Shown piece by piece: positions 46,540 through 55,283 of a DNA stretch of 64,000 nucleotides. The notes beneath the pieces were generated by a model. That model saw only the letters and a list, made by a program, of their open reading frames with translations. It was not told the origin of the DNA and did no database searches. Where the stretch lies: the NCBI RefSeq assembly GCF_900142005.1, contig NZ_FQZL01000006.1, positions 62,001 through 126,000 of the forward strand, given 5' to 3'. The stretch comes from Dethiosulfatibacter aminovorans DSM 17477 (GTDB lineage Bacteria > Bacillota > Clostridia > Tissierellales > Dethiosulfatibacteraceae). The position numbers and the translations under genes were made by a program. Position 1 is the stretch's first letter. Each line of letters opens with the position of its first letter.

Positions 46540-47187
46540 ATGGAACTGATAAATAAAAGATACATACCTGAATACCTTAGAAGCCTCATAGTGGAAAAAG
46601 ACGACGAAATGGCCGAATTCAGGCTTCAATGCGAAGAAAAGAAGATACCCATTGTCCACAAGGAAGTAGGGCAGCTCATCAAGCTTCTCATTACAATGAC
46701 AAATACAAAAAGGATACTTGAGCTGGGAACGGCTGTAGGGTATTCTTCCATTATGATGTCCAAAATCATTGACTCTGAAGACGGTCTCATCACCACTGTT
46801 GAAAGAAGGCAGCTCTTCATAGACCAGGCAAAGTCAAATATAGACAAGTATAATCCGCCTACCCCTATAGAAATCAGGGAAGGGGATGCATTGGAAGTGC
46901 TTGATTCCATAGAAGGGGAATACGACATGATATTCCTTGATGCGGCAAAGAGCAAGTACATGGACTTCTTTCCAAGATGCATGAAGCTTCTTAAGCCCGG
47001 AGGACTGATCGTATCGGACAATGTACTGTACAAGGGAATGATAGCGACAGATGACCTTGTAGTGAGAAGACAGAAGACCATAGTTAGAAAAATGAGACAG
47101 TATCTCAAATTCATAAGCGAGCACGAAGCGTTGGAGACATCCATTCTTCCCATGGGTGACGGGGTGTCGATCAGCTATAAAAAGTAA
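46540..47187 (+). CDS. Class I SAM-dependent O-methyltransferase
   Basis: A 215-residue catechol-O-methyltransferase-like enzyme. SAM-binding motif ILELGTAVGYSSIMM, acidic DMIFLDAAKSKY and VSDNVLYKGM (metal ligands) are visible. Some Firmicute relatives (TrmR) methylate 5-hydroxyuridine in tRNA; because the next gene encodes a U32 protein able to make that hydroxyuridine, this one is a good TrmR candidate. Starts eight bases after mltG. Confidence 0.85.
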   Translation: MELINKRYIPEYLRSLIVEKDDEMAEFRLQCEEKKIPIVHKEVGQLIKLLITMTNTKRILELGTAVGYSSIMMSKIIDSEDGLITTVERRQLFIDQAKSNIDKYNPPTPIEIREGDALEVLDSIEGEYDMIFLDAAKSKYMDFFPRCMKLLKPGGLIVSDNVLYKGMIATDDLVVRRQKTIVRKMRQYLKFISEHEALETSILPMGDGVSISYKK

Positions 47188-47285
47188 AATTTTCATATAA
47201 AATCTGATAAACAAGAAAGAAACAAGAAAACAACGAAATAGATATTGACTAGCTTTGATTAGTTTTAGTCTACAAGGAGCAAGTT

Positions 47286-48503
47286 ATGAAAAGACCTGAA
47301 ATTTTAGCACCTGCAGGCAACCTGGAAAAACTGAAAATGGCTGTTGAATATGGTGCAGATGCAGTATATTTTGCAGGGCCTGAGTTTGGACTCAGAGCAG
47401 GAGCAAAGAATTTTAACCGCAAAGATATAGAAGAAGCAGTGGAATATTGCCATGACAGGGGAGTCAAGGCATACGTCACACTCAACATCATAGCCCATGA
47501 CAGACACTTTGAAGGTCTGACAGAGTATGTAAGATTCCTGGATGAGGCTGGAGTTGATGCCGTTATAATTGCGGATCCCGGAGTAATGACTGTAGTCAAG
47601 ACTGCTGTCCCGGACATGGAAATACACCTGTCGACACAGGCAAATACTACAAATCATCTTACTGCAAACTTCTGGTATGACATGGGAGTTAAAAGGATAG
47701 TGCCCGCAAGGGAGCTTACCTTTGAGGAAATAAACGGAATAATCGAAAACAAGAAGGAAAATCTTGAGGTTGAAACCTTTGTGCACGGTGCTATGTGCAT
47801 CTCATACTCTGGAAGATGCCTTCTAAGTTCTTATATGACAAACCGCCATTCAAACCTTGGAGACTGCTCCCATCCATGCAGATGGAAATACAGCCTGGTT
47901 GAGGAACAGAGACCAGACGAGTACTACCCTGTAGTAGAAGATGACAATGGCACCTTCATATTCAATTCAAAGGACCTCTGCATGATCAACAACATAAAGG
48001 ACCTTGTGGATGCAGGAATTGACAGCTTCAAGATAGAAGGAAGGATGAAAAGCTCCTACTATGACGCTACAGTCGTAAGATCCTACAAGAATGCCCTAAA
48101 TGACTGTCTTGAAGGAAAAGAATTTGACAGTTACTGGTACGATGAGATAAAGAAGGCTTCCCACAGGGACTTCACCACCGGCTTCTATTACGGAAATCCC
48201 AGGGAAGACGGACAGCTATACACTTCAAGTTCCTACATCAGGGAATATGACTTCATAGGACTTGTAAAGGAATACGATGCGGAAAACGGCATAGCGCTGG
48301 TTGAACAGAGAAACAAGTTCTCCGTAGGCGATGAGATAGAAATTTTCGGGCCGGACATAAGACACTTTGATTTTACAGTTGAAAAAATGTATAATAGTAA
48401 AGATGAGGAAATAGAATCAGCACCTCATCCTCAGGAGTTAATAAAGCTTAAGATAGACAGGGAACTGAAGCCCTGGTATATCCTAAGGCGGGTAGTGAAG
48501 TAA
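47286..48503 (+). CDS. Peptidase U32 family protein, probable tRNA hydroxylation factor
   Basis: The 405-residue protein has PEILAPAGNLEKLKMAVEYG, HGAMCISYSGRCLLSSYM and GDCSHPCRW, the cysteines of which likely hold an Fe-S cluster. U32 proteins of this type (TrhP1/P2 in B. subtilis, TrhP in E. coli) hydroxylate U34 of tRNA. The methyltransferase just upstream would complete methoxyuridine formation. Labelled peptidase only by family history. AAGGAG precedes the ATG. Confidence 0.9.
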   Translation: MKRPEILAPAGNLEKLKMAVEYGADAVYFAGPEFGLRAGAKNFNRKDIEEAVEYCHDRGVKAYVTLNIIAHDRHFEGLTEYVRFLDEAGVDAVIIADPGVMTVVKTAVPDMEIHLSTQANTTNHLTANFWYDMGVKRIVPARELTFEEINGIIENKKENLEVETFVHGAMCISYSGRCLLSSYMTNRHSNLGDCSHPCRWKYSLVEEQRPDEYYPVVEDDNGTFIFNSKDLCMINNIKDLVDAGIDSFKIEGRMKSSYYDATVVRSYKNALNDCLEGKEFDSYWYDEIKKASHRDFTTGFYYGNPREDGQLYTSSSYIREYDFIGLVKEYDAENGIALVEQRNKFSVGDEIEIFGPDIRHFDFTVEKMYNSKDEEIESAPHPQELIKLKIDRELKPWYILRRVVK

Positions 48504-48536
48504 AACTCTCAAGTCCCACTCATAGAGGAGCAAGTC

Positions 48537-49151
48537 ATGAAAAAACCGATTTTTATAGGTATAACAGGCGGAAGCGGTTCAGGAAAGACAACAGTCGTCA
48601 AGAAAATCAAGACAGCCATTCCTTCCAAAAGCCTCACTGTAATAGAACAGGACTCCTACTACAAGGATCAGAGCCATTTGTCCTTTGAGGAAAGATGCAA
48701 AACAAACTATGACCATCCCTTGGCTTTTGACAACGATCTTTTGATTGAGCATCTAAAGGATCTTGCAAAGGGAAAGGAGATTGAGAAGCCTGTCTATGAT
48801 TATGAGACCCACAACAGGAAGGAAGAAACAATAACAGTAGAACCGAGGGATATTATAGTACTCGAAGGTATACTTATCTTCTATGATGAAAGACTCAGGG
48901 ACCTTCTGGATATAAAGATATTCGTGGATACGGATTCGGACATAAGACTTGTAAGAAGGATAATAAGAGACATGAATGAAAGGGGAAGGTCTATAGACTC
49001 TGTACTTAACCAATACATGCAGACCGTAAGGCCTGCCCACGAACAGTTCATAGAGCCTACAAAAAAATACGCAGACATCATAATTCCCGAAGGCGGACAC
49101 AATCTTGTGGCAATCGACCTCATGGTTACAAAGATAAAGTCGATAATTTAA
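48537..49151 (+). CDS. udk: Uridine kinase
   Basis: A 204-residue P-loop enzyme phosphorylating uridine and cytidine. [17 protein letters not shown] is the Walker A, with [15 protein letters not shown], and [16 protein letters not shown] as family markers. Standard length, GAGGAG before the ATG. It is the last housekeeping gene before the pilus cluster. Confidence 0.95.
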   Translation: MKKPIFIGITGGSGSGKTTVVKKIKTAIPSKSLTVIEQDSYYKDQSHLSFEERCKTNYDHPLAFDNDLLIEHLKDLAKGKEIEKPVYDYETHNRKEETITVEPRDIIVLEGILIFYDERLRDLLDIKIFVDTDSDIRLVRRIIRDMNERGRSIDSVLNQYMQTVRPAHEQFIEPTKKYADIIIPEGGHNLVAIDLMVTKIKSII

Positions 49152-49226
49152 GGATCGAAGATAAAATTATAGTCATACCCCATTAATTATATTATTTTTA
49201 ATATAATTATGGTATCATATAAATAT

Positions 49227-49271
49227 ATATTCAAATTTACTATTAAAGGTAACTTGAATATATTTTTTTTT
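49227..49271 (+). terminator. AT-rich terminator or attenuator before pilB
   Basis: ATATTCAA (49227-49234) and TTGAATAT (49254-49261) form a perfect stem followed by nine T residues. Just before it TAATTATATT/AATATAATTA (about 49189-49210) makes another hairpin. Together they could end udk transcription or attenuate pilB. Confidence 0.5.
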
Positions 49272-49312
49272 ACTGGGTATTTATTAACTGAATTCATAAT
49301 AAGGATGATCAT

Positions 49313-51007
49313 ATGATAAACAAAATTAAAGCGATGAAACTTGGGGATTTACTGATTTATTCAGGTAAACTAAACAACGACCAGCTCACCGAAGCTCTCA
49401 GCCTTCAGAAAAAGACGGGGCAGAAGCTCGGTGAAATTCTTGTGGAAAAAGGCTGGGTCAATGAAAGAGATATAATAGAAACACTAGAGCAGCAGATGGG
49501 AATCGAAAGATATGACATTCAAAACAACGTAGTGGAAGCAGAAATACCAAAACTAATAACAGAAAACCTTGCAAGAAGATACCTTGCAATACCTGTAAAA
49601 ATCAATGAAACTACAAGCAAGCTTACAGTTGCAATGTATGACCCTCTAAATATCTATGCCATAGACGATATAGAGATTGCCACGGGACTTAAGATTGAAC
49701 CTGTCCTTGCCAGCAAGAAGGACATCAACAGTGCTATAGACCAGTTCTTCGGCAAGCAGAATGCAGAGAAGGCCATAGAGGACTTTTCAAAGCAGTACAA
49801 TGAAGAGGGCATTGAAAGCAATATAAGCGAGGAATCCCTTGAAGCCATAAGGCAGGCTCCGGTTGTAAGGCTTGTGAATTCAGTCATAAAACAGGCTCTT
49901 AAGTCAAGGGCAAGTGATATCCATATAGAACCATTCGACACAATTGTAAGGATAAGATACAGGATTGACGGCCAGCTCCAGGAAGTAATGACACCTTCAA
50001 TAAACACACACTCTGCAATAGTAACAAGGATCAAGATCATTGCAGGCCTCAATATTGCAGAAAAGAGGAACCCCCAGGACGGAAGGGTGGAGATGCAGAT
50101 AGACGAGAGAATAGTTGACATGCGTATATCCATACTGCCTACTGTCCATGGAGAAAAGATAGTTATCAGGCTTCTTGACAGGGCCAATTTCCTCATGTCA
50201 AAGACAGACCTTGGATTCACCCCTGATAACCTTGAACTTTTCGAGGACATCCTTGACATACCAAATGGAATAATACTGGTTACGGGACCGACAGGTAGTG
50301 GAAAAACCACTACTCTTTATACTGTCCTCAGCGACTTCAACGACATGGCAACAAACATCATAACTGTTGAAGACCCGGTGGAGTACCGTCTTGACGGCAT
50401 CAACCAGGTTCAGGTAAACGAAAAGGCAGGACTTACCTTCGCCAGTGGTCTCAGGTCCATACTGAGACAGGACCCGGACATCATTATGATAGGTGAGATC
50501 AGGGATATGGAGACTGCACAGATAGCCGTAAGGGCCGCAATCACAGGCCATATAGTTATAAGCACACTCCATACCAACGACGCACCGTCAACCATCATGA
50601 GATTGATCGATATGGGGGTAAAACCCTATTTGATATCCACATCAGTAAAGGGAATCGTAGCACAGAGACTTGTAAGGACCATATGTCCACACTGCAAGGA
50701 ATCCTACCTAATAACGGAAGCCGAGAAGAAGATTCTCCATGTCCATGACGACATACAGCTTTTCAGGGGAAAGGGATGCAAGAAATGCTACAATTCAGGC
50801 TACATGGGAAGAACTTCAATACACGAAATAATGAAGATGACACCGGAAGTAAGAAAGGAAATAGACACAACAGCGTCAACAGACAATATCAGGACGGAAG
50901 CCAACAGGCAGGGAATGAGAACCCTGAGGGACAACTGCATAGACCTTGTTATACAGGGAAAAACTACAGTGGAAGAAATGCTGAGAGTTGCATACACAGT
51001 AGATTAA
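49313..51007 (+). CDS. pilB: Type IV pilus assembly ATPase PilB
   Basis: The extension motor of the pilus, 564 residues. An N-terminal MshEN-like domain (LGDLLIYSGKLNNDQLTEAL), which in relatives binds cyclic di-GMP, precedes the GspE ATPase: Walker A GPTGSGKTTT, Walker B-like RQDPDIIMIGEIRD, and the zinc tetracysteine in CPHCKES and CKKCYNSGY. AAGGATG precedes the ATG. First gene of the pilus cluster. Confidence 0.94.
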   Translation: MINKIKAMKLGDLLIYSGKLNNDQLTEALSLQKKTGQKLGEILVEKGWVNERDIIETLEQQMGIERYDIQNNVVEAEIPKLITENLARRYLAIPVKINETTSKLTVAMYDPLNIYAIDDIEIATGLKIEPVLASKKDINSAIDQFFGKQNAEKAIEDFSKQYNEEGIESNISEESLEAIRQAPVVRLVNSVIKQALKSRASDIHIEPFDTIVRIRYRIDGQLQEVMTPSINTHSAIVTRIKIIAGLNIAEKRNPQDGRVEMQIDERIVDMRISILPTVHGEKIVIRLLDRANFLMSKTDLGFTPDNLELFEDILDIPNGIILVTGPTGSGKTTTLYTVLSDFNDMATNIITVEDPVEYRLDGINQVQVNEKAGLTFASGLRSILRQDPDIIMIGEIRDMETAQIAVRAAITGHIVISTLHTNDAPSTIMRLIDMGVKPYLISTSVKGIVAQRLVRTICPHCKESYLITEAEKKILHVHDDIQLFRGKGCKKCYNSGYMGRTSIHEIMKMTPEVRKEIDTTASTDNIRTEANRQGMRTLRDNCIDLVIQGKTTVEEMLRVAYTVD

Positions 51008-51020
51008 AGGGAGGGGTTAC

Positions 51021-52076
51021 ATGTACAATATTCATGAAATACTAAAGAGAACCATCAGTATGGGGGCATCCGACCTCCATATAGCGGCAGGCTACTACCT
51101 TACAATGAGAATCGACGGAAAGCTTGAAATCGTCGACGACAGGATCCTGACAGCTGAAGATACACTGAATATTGCCAAGCAGATTCTTACAGAGAAACAC
51201 ATGCAGATGATTGAGGAAAAAGGCGATGCAGACATGTCCATGTCTGTTGCAGACACCGGGAGATTCAGGATCAACGCCTTCAAACAGAGAGGATCAATCA
51301 GCATTGCCGTAAGGGCGGTTTCACTGACCATACCTTCTCTCGAAGAACTGGGACTGCCTCCTATTCTGAGGGAGCTTACCAAAAAGAAAAGGGGAATGAT
51401 ACTAGTAACGGGACCTACGGGAAGCGGTAAGTCTACGACCCTTGCATCAATGATAGATATAATCAACCGGGAAAGAAACAATCACATAATCACCCTGGAG
51501 GACCCCATAGAGTACCTTCACAGGCACAAGAAGTGCATAGTCAACCAGAGGGAAATGGGTTCCGACTTCGACAGATTCGGTCAGGGACTCAAGTCCTGCC
51601 TTAGACAGGATCCTGATGTAATCCTCCTTGGAGAGATGCGTGACCACGAATCCATAGAGATAGCACTGACTGCAGCAGAAACAGGTCACCTTGTTTTCTC
51701 GACGCTGCATACAATAGGTGCCGCAGCTACAGTGGACAGGATAATAGATGTATTCCCGCCTCATCAGCAGCAACAGGTTGCAGTCCAGCTGGCAAACGTA
51801 CTGGAGTCGGTTATATCCCAGCAGCTCCTGGTAAAGAACCAGGGAGGAAGGGCCGTTGCAACGGAAGTTATGATAGCAACTCCGGCAATAAAGAATACAA
51901 TAAGGGAAAAGAAAACCCACCAGATTATGAACAGCATCCAGACAGGTGCCAAGTTTGGCATGCACACTATGGATGCAGACCTTCTTAATCTATACAGATC
52001 AAATACCATATCAAAACAGACATTGTTCCAGTCATGCATTGACAGGGATTATATCAAGCGTTTTGTCATGGTGTAA
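51021..52076 (+). CDS. pilT: Type IV pilus retraction ATPase PilT
   Basis: A 351-residue hexameric motor for pilus retraction. MGASDLHIAAGYYLTMRIDG starts it, Walker A is GPTGSGKSTT, the Asp-box is RQDPDVILLGEMRD, and AGHLVFSTLHT is typical of PilT. The presence of a retraction motor points to twitching or DNA uptake rather than a pure secretion pseudopilus. GGGAGGGG precedes the ATG. Confidence 0.93.
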   Translation: MYNIHEILKRTISMGASDLHIAAGYYLTMRIDGKLEIVDDRILTAEDTLNIAKQILTEKHMQMIEEKGDADMSMSVADTGRFRINAFKQRGSISIAVRAVSLTIPSLEELGLPPILRELTKKKRGMILVTGPTGSGKSTTLASMIDIINRERNNHIITLEDPIEYLHRHKKCIVNQREMGSDFDRFGQGLKSCLRQDPDVILLGEMRDHESIEIALTAAETGHLVFSTLHTIGAAATVDRIIDVFPPHQQQQVAVQLANVLESVISQQLLVKNQGGRAVATEVMIATPAIKNTIREKKTHQIMNSIQTGAKFGMHTMDADLLNLYRSNTISKQTLFQSCIDRDYIKRFVMV

Positions 52077-52089
52077 AGGGGGTTACAAT

Positions 52090-53304
52090 ATGCCTAGTTT
52101 TAAATATATAGCGTTAAACAATAAAGGGGCGAAGGTCAGAGGAAACTACACTGCAGCCACAGCCTCCGATGTAGCTGAAATGCTCAAGCACAAGAAATTT
52201 TTCCCTGTTGAAATATCCGAAGACAAGGGCTACAAGGATTCCGAAGGGATTCTTTCAAGGTTTACAAAAATAAAGGCAAAGGACCTTGCAGTCTTCTGTC
52301 GTCAGTTCCAGGCAATGTTAAATGCAGGTATCCCGATAATCAACTGCCTTGATATTGTTCAGCAACAAACGCAAAAAAAGAAATTCAGGGTAATTATTGC
52401 AGATATTTATGAGCAGTTACAGAAGGGATATACCTTCTCAGAAGCTCTCAAACAACATGCGGATACCTTTCCAAACATCATGATATCAATGGTTGAAACA
52501 GGGGAGCTTAGCGGTAACCTGGATGTAATCATGACGAGGCTTGCCGAGCACTTCGAAAAGGAATTCAAGATTGAAAACAAGGTTAAGAGTGCCATGGCAT
52601 ATCCAGTGATACTTGTTATTGTTACAATTTTAGTTGTAATTTTCATGCTGACCCAGGTATTGCCTACATTTGTATCAATGTTTGAAAGCTCTGGAGTAGA
52701 ACTTCCACTTCCTACTCAAATCATGATGTCAATAAGTGATTTTCTAATAACTAAATGGTATATTCTTGTATTTGGAGTTGGCGTAATAGCATTAGCTATG
52801 ACCAAAATTGAGACTTCCAGTGAAATGAGAATAAAACAGGATCATTTCAAACTAACCAAGATACCAATTTACAAGGATGTAAGTGTAAAAATAATTTCTG
52901 CAAGATTTACAAGAACAATGGCTACCCTGATTGGTTCTGGTGTTGAACTTCTTTCAGCAATAGAAGTAACCAGCCGAGTTACAGGAAACAAATATGCAGA
53001 AAATATTTTAGGTAAAGTCGCAGATGATGTAAAAAAAGGTGTAGGGATGTCTGAACCCTTAAGAAGGTACAATCTGTTTCCGCCTATGATTCCATCTATG
53101 ATTAAGATTGGGGAAGACTCCGGAGCGCTGGAAGATATACTTGATAAAACAGCAGATTTCTACGATGAAGAGCTCGACACTGCAATACAAAGGCTTACAT
53201 CAATGATAGAACCAATCATGATTGTTGTAATGGCTGTGGTTGTAGGTTCAATTATTATAGCAATGATGATGCCTATGTTTGATATGGTGAAGACTGTAAA
53301 GTAA
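52090..53304 (+). CDS. pilC: Type IV pilus inner-membrane platform protein PilC
   Basis: A 404-residue polytopic protein with two GspF domains: LAVFCRQFQAMLNAGIPI, then membrane helices at about 175-195, 225-245 and 375-400, and the repeat ISARFTRTMATLIGSGVELL. It links the motors to the growing pilus. The chosen ATG follows AAAGGGGG; the longer frame runs back into pilT. Codon choice becomes AT-richer from about 52600. Confidence 0.93.
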   Translation: MPSFKYIALNNKGAKVRGNYTAATASDVAEMLKHKKFFPVEISEDKGYKDSEGILSRFTKIKAKDLAVFCRQFQAMLNAGIPIINCLDIVQQQTQKKKFRVIIADIYEQLQKGYTFSEALKQHADTFPNIMISMVETGELSGNLDVIMTRLAEHFEKEFKIENKVKSAMAYPVILVIVTILVVIFMLTQVLPTFVSMFESSGVELPLPTQIMMSISDFLITKWYILVFGVGVIALAMTKIETSSEMRIKQDHFKLTKIPIYKDVSVKIISARFTRTMATLIGSGVELLSAIEVTSRVTGNKYAENILGKVADDVKKGVGMSEPLRRYNLFPPMIPSMIKIGEDSGALEDILDKTADFYDEELDTAIQRLTSMIEPIMIVVMAVVVGSIIIAMMMPMFDMVKTVK

Positions 53305-53400
53305 AAATACAGATTAATTTTTAAAAACAATGAATAAAGAGTATTGTCAGGGGTATTATATAAGCAGATGAAAAAATCTCAAATTTTAGGAGGAAATAAT

Positions 53401-53820
53401 ATGTTTAAATGGATTAACAAATTAAAAAACAAGAAAGGATTTACACTCATCGAGTTGATTGTGGTTTTGGCGGTATTGGGTATTATTGCTTTGATAGCTA
53501 TTCCGAGGTTTTTGTCGGTTCAAGAACAAGCTAAAATTGATGCGGACTATGGAACTGCTGCTGGTATAGCTAAAGCTGCAGAACTGTATTATGTACAAGC
53601 TGGAACTGCTAGTATGACTGCCGTTGATACTAAATGGTCTGCTGACATTGATGACATGTCATCAGATGGCTATATTGATTCATGGACAGGCTGGCAATCA
53701 TCTGAAGAGACTGAAGTTTATATTCTTATTGATCCAGCTGGTGGAGGAACTGTTGAAGTATATATGGATGATACAGATTTAGAAGCTAACCAACTGTACC
53801 CAGATACAAGAACTGAATAA
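53401..53820 (+). CDS. Major type IV pilin candidate, Gram-positive type
   Basis: A 139-residue prepilin. The class III leader ends in KNKKG, cut before FTLIELIVVLAVLGIIALIAIPRF, the classical hydrophobic alpha-1 with Glu5. The globular part is small, acidic and without a cysteine pair. AGGAGG lies 6 bases ahead of the ATG, and a strong terminator follows the stop, as expected of the most abundant subunit. Confidence 0.9.
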   Translation: MFKWINKLKNKKGFTLIELIVVLAVLGIIALIAIPRFLSVQEQAKIDADYGTAAGIAKAAELYYVQAGTASMTAVDTKWSADIDDMSSDGYIDSWTGWQSSEETEVYILIDPAGGGTVEVYMDDTDLEANQLYPDTRTE

Positions 53821-53848
53821 TATGAATTGTTTTGTTAAATGAATATCT

Positions 53849-53881
53849 AAAAATGCAGTCATTTTATGACTGCATTTTTAA
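53849..53881 (+). terminator. Strong terminator between the two pilin genes
   Basis: Perfect 13-bp stem AAAAATGCAGTCA/TGACTGCATTTTT with loop TTTTA. Confidence 0.85.
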
Positions 53882-53895
53882 AAAGAGGTGTATCT

Positions 53896-54273
53896 ATGAA
53901 AATTAAATTTAAAAATGGATTTACTCTTATAGAATTGATTATTGTATTAGCAGTTTTATCAATCATTGCTTTAATAGCAATTCCAAGATATCTTTCGGTT
54001 CAAGATAAATCAAAAAAAGAAGCTGATTATGGGAATGCTGCTTCAATAGCTAAGGCAGCAGAGGTATATTTCGTACAAGAAGAAGAACCTTCTATAAATC
54101 CTACTATTGGAGATTTAACAGGAAAATATTTAAATGATGAATGGATTGGGTGGCAACATCCTGATAATAAAGGTAAAGATGTTTATATTGTAATCAGACT
54201 TGACACTGGTGGCACTGTAGGTGTTTATGCTGGGAATAGTTCGAGCGGCACAATACTGTATCCCAATCCCTAA
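53896..54273 (+). CDS. Second type IV pilin
   Basis: A 125-residue prepilin close to the preceding one: NG cut before FTLIELIIVLAVLSIIALIAIPRYLSVQ, then DYGNAASIAKAAEVYFVQ as in the first pilin. The two look like a duplication that diverged in the C-terminal half. AGAGGTG precedes the ATG. It lies behind the terminator, so it is probably made in lower amount, or from readthrough. Confidence 0.88.
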   Translation: MKIKFKNGFTLIELIIVLAVLSIIALIAIPRYLSVQDKSKKEADYGNAASIAKAAEVYFVQEEEPSINPTIGDLTGKYLNDEWIGWQHPDNKGKDVYIVIRLDTGGTVGVYAGNSSSGTILYPNP

Positions 54274-54358
54274 CGATGTGTGCCTGTTAAATGAGTTTAT
54301 GAGTTATTATAAGTGCAACGAGAGTAAGGGATATTGTCAATATTTTGTCTACAAAAGG

Positions 54359-54381
54359 GAAACCGGAAGGTTTCTTTTTTA
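54359..54381 (+). terminator. Terminator after the pilins
   Basis: GAAACC-GGAA-GGTTTC followed by six T residues. A near-identical hairpin follows the ComK-like gene. A further perfect 7-bp hairpin TTGAGGC/GCCTCAA lies at about 54384-54406. Confidence 0.8.
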
Positions 54382-54433
54382 TGTTGAGGCAATATTTCAG
54401 CCTCAACACAATTGACTTGCCTTAATACTATTC

Positions 54434-55105
54434 CTACGCCTGTTTTTCCATGAAGCTTCTCAGTTTACTGATTGCATTTGCTTTTGTATTGACTACAGTC
54501 CTGTAGGACAATTCTAGACCTCTTGATATTTCCTTCATGGACTTGTTCTGGAAATAGTAGAGACGTATTATCTGAGCTTCCCTTGTTGTAAGAATCTTTA
54601 GTGACTTCAGGAGGAAGAGGTATTCCTCGCACTTCAGGATATTCCCATCGGCAGATGAATTCTCGTCTTTAATGAGTTCCATGACTTCTACTGTGCCGTC
54701 CTTTCCGCCTACCTGCCTGTTAAGTGAGTCGCATTCATCTTTGTTTGACTTTCTACCCAGATCCATGTAGTAGTACTTGAGTCTTGTGCGGGCGTATCCT
54801 AGAAAGGGGATGCTCTTGTCCGTGTCATAGTCTTCCAGGCACTGGGCAATGACCAGGTAGCCTTCTTGAAGAAGGTCTTCATAGGTCATGCTGCCAAAGA
54901 AGTATTTCTTTACTGAAGACTTTATCAGGGGACTAGTCATTTCCATTACCTTCTCCGTCGCCTGTATGCTACCGTTCAGTGCTTCCTTTAGCTGGAAGTC
55001 GAATTCTTCCAGTGTGTATTCTGTTTTTTCATTCTGTTTTTTCAAGAAATTCTCCATTTGGAGAGCGCTCTCTTGTTTTTTCCGGTAGTGAGAGGATACA
55101 TCCAT
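54434..55105 (-). CDS. Sigma-70-family sigma factor
   Basis: A 223-residue sigma factor with region 2 (YEDLLQEGYLVIAQCLEDYD, then FLGYARTRLKYYYMDLGRKS) and region 4 (LTTREAQIIRLYYFQNKSM, a helix-turn-helix with YRTVVNTKANAISKL). It has no region 1.1 or 3. It resembles the small, non-ECF group seen in Clostridia (for instance SigH- or toxin-regulator-like), but I cannot assign the subclass. It is convergent with the pilins and divergent from the ComK-like gene. No antisigma gene is next to it. Confidence 0.82.
   Translation of the reverse strand: MDVSSHYRKKQESALQMENFLKKQNEKTEYTLEEFDFQLKEALNGSIQATEKVMEMTSPLIKSSVKKYFFGSMTYEDLLQEGYLVIAQCLEDYDTDKSIPFLGYARTRLKYYYMDLGRKSNKDECDSLNRQVGGKDGTVEVMELIKDENSSADGNILKCEEYLFLLKSLKILTTREAQIIRLYYFQNKSMKEISRGLELSYRTVVNTKANAISKLRSFMEKQA
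55061..55072. other. 12-bp palindrome within the sigma factor gene
   Basis: GAGAGCGCTCTC is a perfect palindrome located 33-45 bases inside the start of the sigma factor gene. It could be a binding site, or chance. Confidence 0.3.
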
Positions 55106-55217
55106 AAACCTATATTGTAAAAAGGGGAACTTTTGATAATCCTGAAGCTTAATTCAGCAAGTCCCTTAGGGATATATGAAAAGTCCATGTGGATTTGAAA
55201 ATAATCAAAAAAGAATC

Positions 55218-55246
55218 TTGATTTAAGTACGTTTGTTCGATAAAAT
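55218..55246 (+). promoter_or_regulatory. Promoter of the ComK-like gene
   Basis: TTGATT, a 17-base spacer, TAAAAT, 38 bases ahead of the start codon. It lies in the 178-base region between the divergent sigma factor and ComK-like genes. Confidence 0.6.
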
Positions 55247-55283
55247 ATTTGTGTCGCATTTTTTCAGGTGATGATGTTTCAGG

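Noticed and set aside
49151-49313. Cyclic di-GMP riboswitch before the pilus operon, as found in some Clostridia
   Set aside because: None of the conserved class I or class II core sequences is present; only AT-rich hairpins are seen.
51946-52089. N-terminal extension of PilC
   Set aside because: It overlaps pilT for its whole length and lacks PilC similarity; AAAGGGGG supports the start at 52090.
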